Shown piece after piece: positions 62,136 through 64,000 of a stretch of DNA of 64,000 bases. Origin of the DNA: Rhizobacter sp. Root1221 (GTDB lineage: Bacteria; Pseudomonadota; Gammaproteobacteria; Burkholderiales; Burkholderiaceae_C); assembly GCF_001425785.1 (NCBI RefSeq), contig NZ_LMDI01000005.1, forward strand, positions 91,300-155,299, read 5' to 3'. A model generated the notes under the pieces. The model saw only the letters and a list, made by a program, of their open reading frames with translations, was not told where the DNA came from and did no database searches. Each line of letters opens with the position of its first letter. Within the stretch, counting starts at the first letter, position 1. The position numbers and the translations under genes are program-made.

Positions 62136-64000
62136 ATGTTCCACCTGCAAAGCCTCGAACTCCTGCACTGGGACTACTGCCAGCGCCTGACCCTCCCGCT
62201 CGACGGCGCCATCATCACGGTGGCCGGCCCGAACGGTTCCGGCAAGACCACGCTGCTCGACGCCATGCGCACGCTGCTGGGCCTGGAATGTTCCGGCGGC
62301 CGCAGCTACAAGACCTACGCACGTCATGCCAACGCCGACAGCGCCTGGTTGCGCGCCACCGTCGACAACCGCCCGCAGACGCGCCAGGCGAGCAGCCGGC
62401 CGTTCGCCCGCTGCCTGCTCTACACCGACAAGGTCACGCTCGCGTGCCGCATCGAACGCAACAGCGGCGACTGGGTGCGCCGCTACATCATGGTCGAGGG
62501 CGACGTCGGCATCGAGGCGCTGGTGGAGCGGGGCGACAAGGAGTGGCTGGGCATCGAACACTGGCGCCGCCGCCTCGAAGGCGCCGGCCTGAGCCGCGCC
62601 ATCGCCCGTGTGCTGGCGCTGGAGCAGGGCCAGACCGACCGCCTGTGCGAGTACTCGCCGAAGGAACTGCTGCGCCTGGTCTTCGACGTGTTCGGCGACC
62701 AGGACGTGCTGGACCGTTATGAAGAAGCCCGCGGCCACCAGCGGCAGCTGACCCAGGAAGTGGAAGCCGCCGAACGTGAGCTGGCCCACGGCCGGGCGCA
62801 ACGCGCCGAGCTCGAATCGCGCGTGAACCTGTACCAGCTGTATCGCCACAAGGTGCACGAACGCGAGACGCTGTCCACCGAGGCCATCCCCGTGATGAGC
62901 TGGTCGGAAGACCGCCTGCAGCTCGCCGGCAAGGTGCGCGAGCTGAACCGCCACCGCCGCGAGTTCGCCTTGCACCAGCGCCAACGCAGTGAAGAGCGCG
63001 CGCGCCTGCTCGAGCTGCTCGAGGCGCAGACGCAGGCCGCGGCGCGGGTGGAGGTGTTGCAGGAGGAGCGCACGGCGGCCAAGCGCACGCTCGATGCATC
63101 GCGCGATGCCGAACGGCCGCTCGAAGACCTCGTCAAGCGCATCAAGGAACTGGAGGCGCTGGCCGCCATCGAGGGTGACGCGGCGCAGCTGTCGTCGCGT
63201 GTCGAGGAGCTCGAGGCGCGCAAGCAGTCGCTGCACGCGGACTGGCAGCGACTGAGCGACCAGCGGCAGGAGGCCGAGCGGGCCTTCGCGAACCTGCAGG
63301 GCCAGCGCCAGGCACCGCCTCCGCCCGACGTGACGCGTTTCAAGCGCACGCTGACCGACGCGGGCATCGCACACCACGTGATGGCCGACGTGATCGAGAT
63401 CGCCGACGAGCGCTGGCGTGCCGCGGCCGAAGGGGTGCTGCGCGGCTCACGCTGGGTGGTGGTGTTGCAGAAGGCGAGCGACGAAGGCAAGGCGATGGCG
63501 CTGGCCGAGCGCGAGCGCTATCGCCACTACGTGGTGGCCGAGTCCGAGAACGCCCCGGCCAACCCGCCGGCCCAGAGCCTGCTGGCCGTGATGAAGTTCG
63601 GCGCCGCGGTGCCCAACTGGCTGCTGCGGCAGCTGTCGCACATCCAGCGGGTGGACAGCACCGAGGCCGGCGCGAAACAGGGCGGCGAGTGGATCACGCC
63701 ACAGGCCTACCACCGCGATGGCCGGGGTGGCCGCAGTGTGTTCGTGGACCCGGGCGACTACCAGTTCGGCGCAGCGGCCGTGTTGTCTCGCCGCCAGTCC
63801 ATCGAACAGCGCCTCGCGCAGCTCGACGACAAGCTGACCACGCTCGCGCAGGAACAGCACGGTGTGCAACGCCAGCTCAAGGATGCGCAGCAGGCAGCGC
63901 AAGGCCACCGCGCGGCCGAGGAACTGGCCACGCGCAGCGAGGAATTCGCCGAGGCGAAACAGACCTTGCCGGCGCTGTCGCGGGCGCGAGCCGACGCCGG
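62136..64000 (+). CDS. SMC-like ATPase of a condensin-like complex (MksB/JetC-like), 3' end outside window
   Basis: The first 621 codons are present. The N-terminus is an SMC head with Walker A AGPNGSGKTTLL (Lys37) and the conserved LALEQGQTDRLCEYSPKELL block. A long coiled coil follows (about 200-380, rich in EERARLLELLEAQTQAAARV-like heptads), then a hinge-like region (about 390-560, with RFKRTLTDAGIAHHVMADVI) and the returning coil. The C-terminal head is beyond the window. Such ATPases extrude DNA loops; in Wadjet they restrict plasmids together with a JetD nuclease, which would have to lie downstream. Confidence 0.82.
   Translation, partial: MFHLQSLELLHWDYCQRLTLPLDGAIITVAGPNGSGKTTLLDAMRTLLGLECSGGRSYKTYARHANADSAWLRATVDNRPQTRQASSRPFARCLLYTDKVTLACRIERNSGDWVRRYIMVEGDVGIEALVERGDKEWLGIEHWRRRLEGAGLSRAIARVLALEQGQTDRLCEYSPKELLRLVFDVFGDQDVLDRYEEARGHQRQLTQEVEAAERELAHGRAQRAELESRVNLYQLYRHKVHERETLSTEAIPVMSWSEDRLQLAGKVRELNRHRREFALHQRQRSEERARLLELLEAQTQAAARVEVLQEERTAAKRTLDASRDAERPLEDLVKRIKELEALAAIEGDAAQLSSRVEELEARKQSLHADWQRLSDQRQEAERAFANLQGQRQAPPPPDVTRFKRTLTDAGIAHHVMADVIEIADERWRAAAEGVLRGSRWVVVLQKASDEGKAMALAERERYRHYVVAESENAPANPPAQSLLAVMKFGAAVPNWLLRQLSHIQRVDSTEAGAKQGGEWITPQAYHRDGRGGRSVFVDPGDYQFGAAAVLSRRQSIEQRLAQLDDKLTTLAQEQHGVQRQLKDAQQAAQGHRAAEELATRSEEFAEAKQTLPALSRARADA

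Overview
The window is GC-rich (third codon positions are almost always G or C), densely coded DNA with no rRNA, tRNA or CRISPR array visible. The gene content points to a free-living, metabolically versatile betaproteobacterium of the order Burkholderiales: a Bug/TctC solute-binding protein, a trifunctional PutA, TRAP and LIV-type transporters, many LysR/AraC/GntR/HxlR regulators and a thiolase-etfB pair. Family and genus cannot be fixed from this sequence alone.

Layout. 1-8934 is acyl-CoA and valine catabolism: the start of etfB, a thiolase, an AraC regulator, then a LysR regulator divergent from a five-gene valine/isobutyrate operon (mmsA, isobutyryl-CoA dehydrogenase, 3-hydroxyisobutyryl-CoA hydrolase, mmsB, enoyl-CoA hydratase). 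8935-13476 holds a small unknown protein, an amidase, a PAS-GGDEF diguanylate cyclase, a DUF2867 protein and an orphan periplasmic binding protein.

13477-28085 looks like an accessory, recombined region. It contains an unknown 119-aa protein, a truncated P-loop kinase, a umuDC pair whose UmuD has lost its self-cleavage residues, a lipoprotein M20 peptidase, a DUF2182 membrane protein coupled by an ATGA overlap to a giant protein fusing six Ig-like repeats, a complete copper-radical (galactose/glyoxal) oxidase domain and DUF1326, an orphan DUF4157 (eCIS-core) protein, a broken LysR gene, a GreA/B-like protein and a truncated amidohydrolase.

28086-41652 is core-like: livFGMHK and putA on one strand, with GTTGCA-type PutA operators ahead of putA, then an MgtC-like and a TauE-like membrane protein, a YdeI-like protein, an odd DRE-TIM protein and a VOC protein. 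41877-58402 is a catabolic and transport region: tartrate dehydrogenase, two tandem pectate lyases, a TctC binding protein with a divergent LysR, a class II aldolase, a Crp/Fnr regulator, an orphan ABC binding protein, a DctPQM TRAP operon with a divergent GntR, an imine-reductase-like enzyme with a divergent HxlR, a SnoaL-like protein and a MocR regulator. Several divergent gaps carry clear dyads that are candidate operators.

58422-64000 looks like a genome-defence module. A retron-like reverse transcriptase with altered signature motifs is divergent, across 303 bp holding two near-identical palindromes, from a three-gene condensin-like operon (MksF/MksE/MksB or Wadjet JetABC type) that runs off the window. 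This, the oxidase-DUF1326 fusion and the dyad-less UmuD are the observations most worth following.
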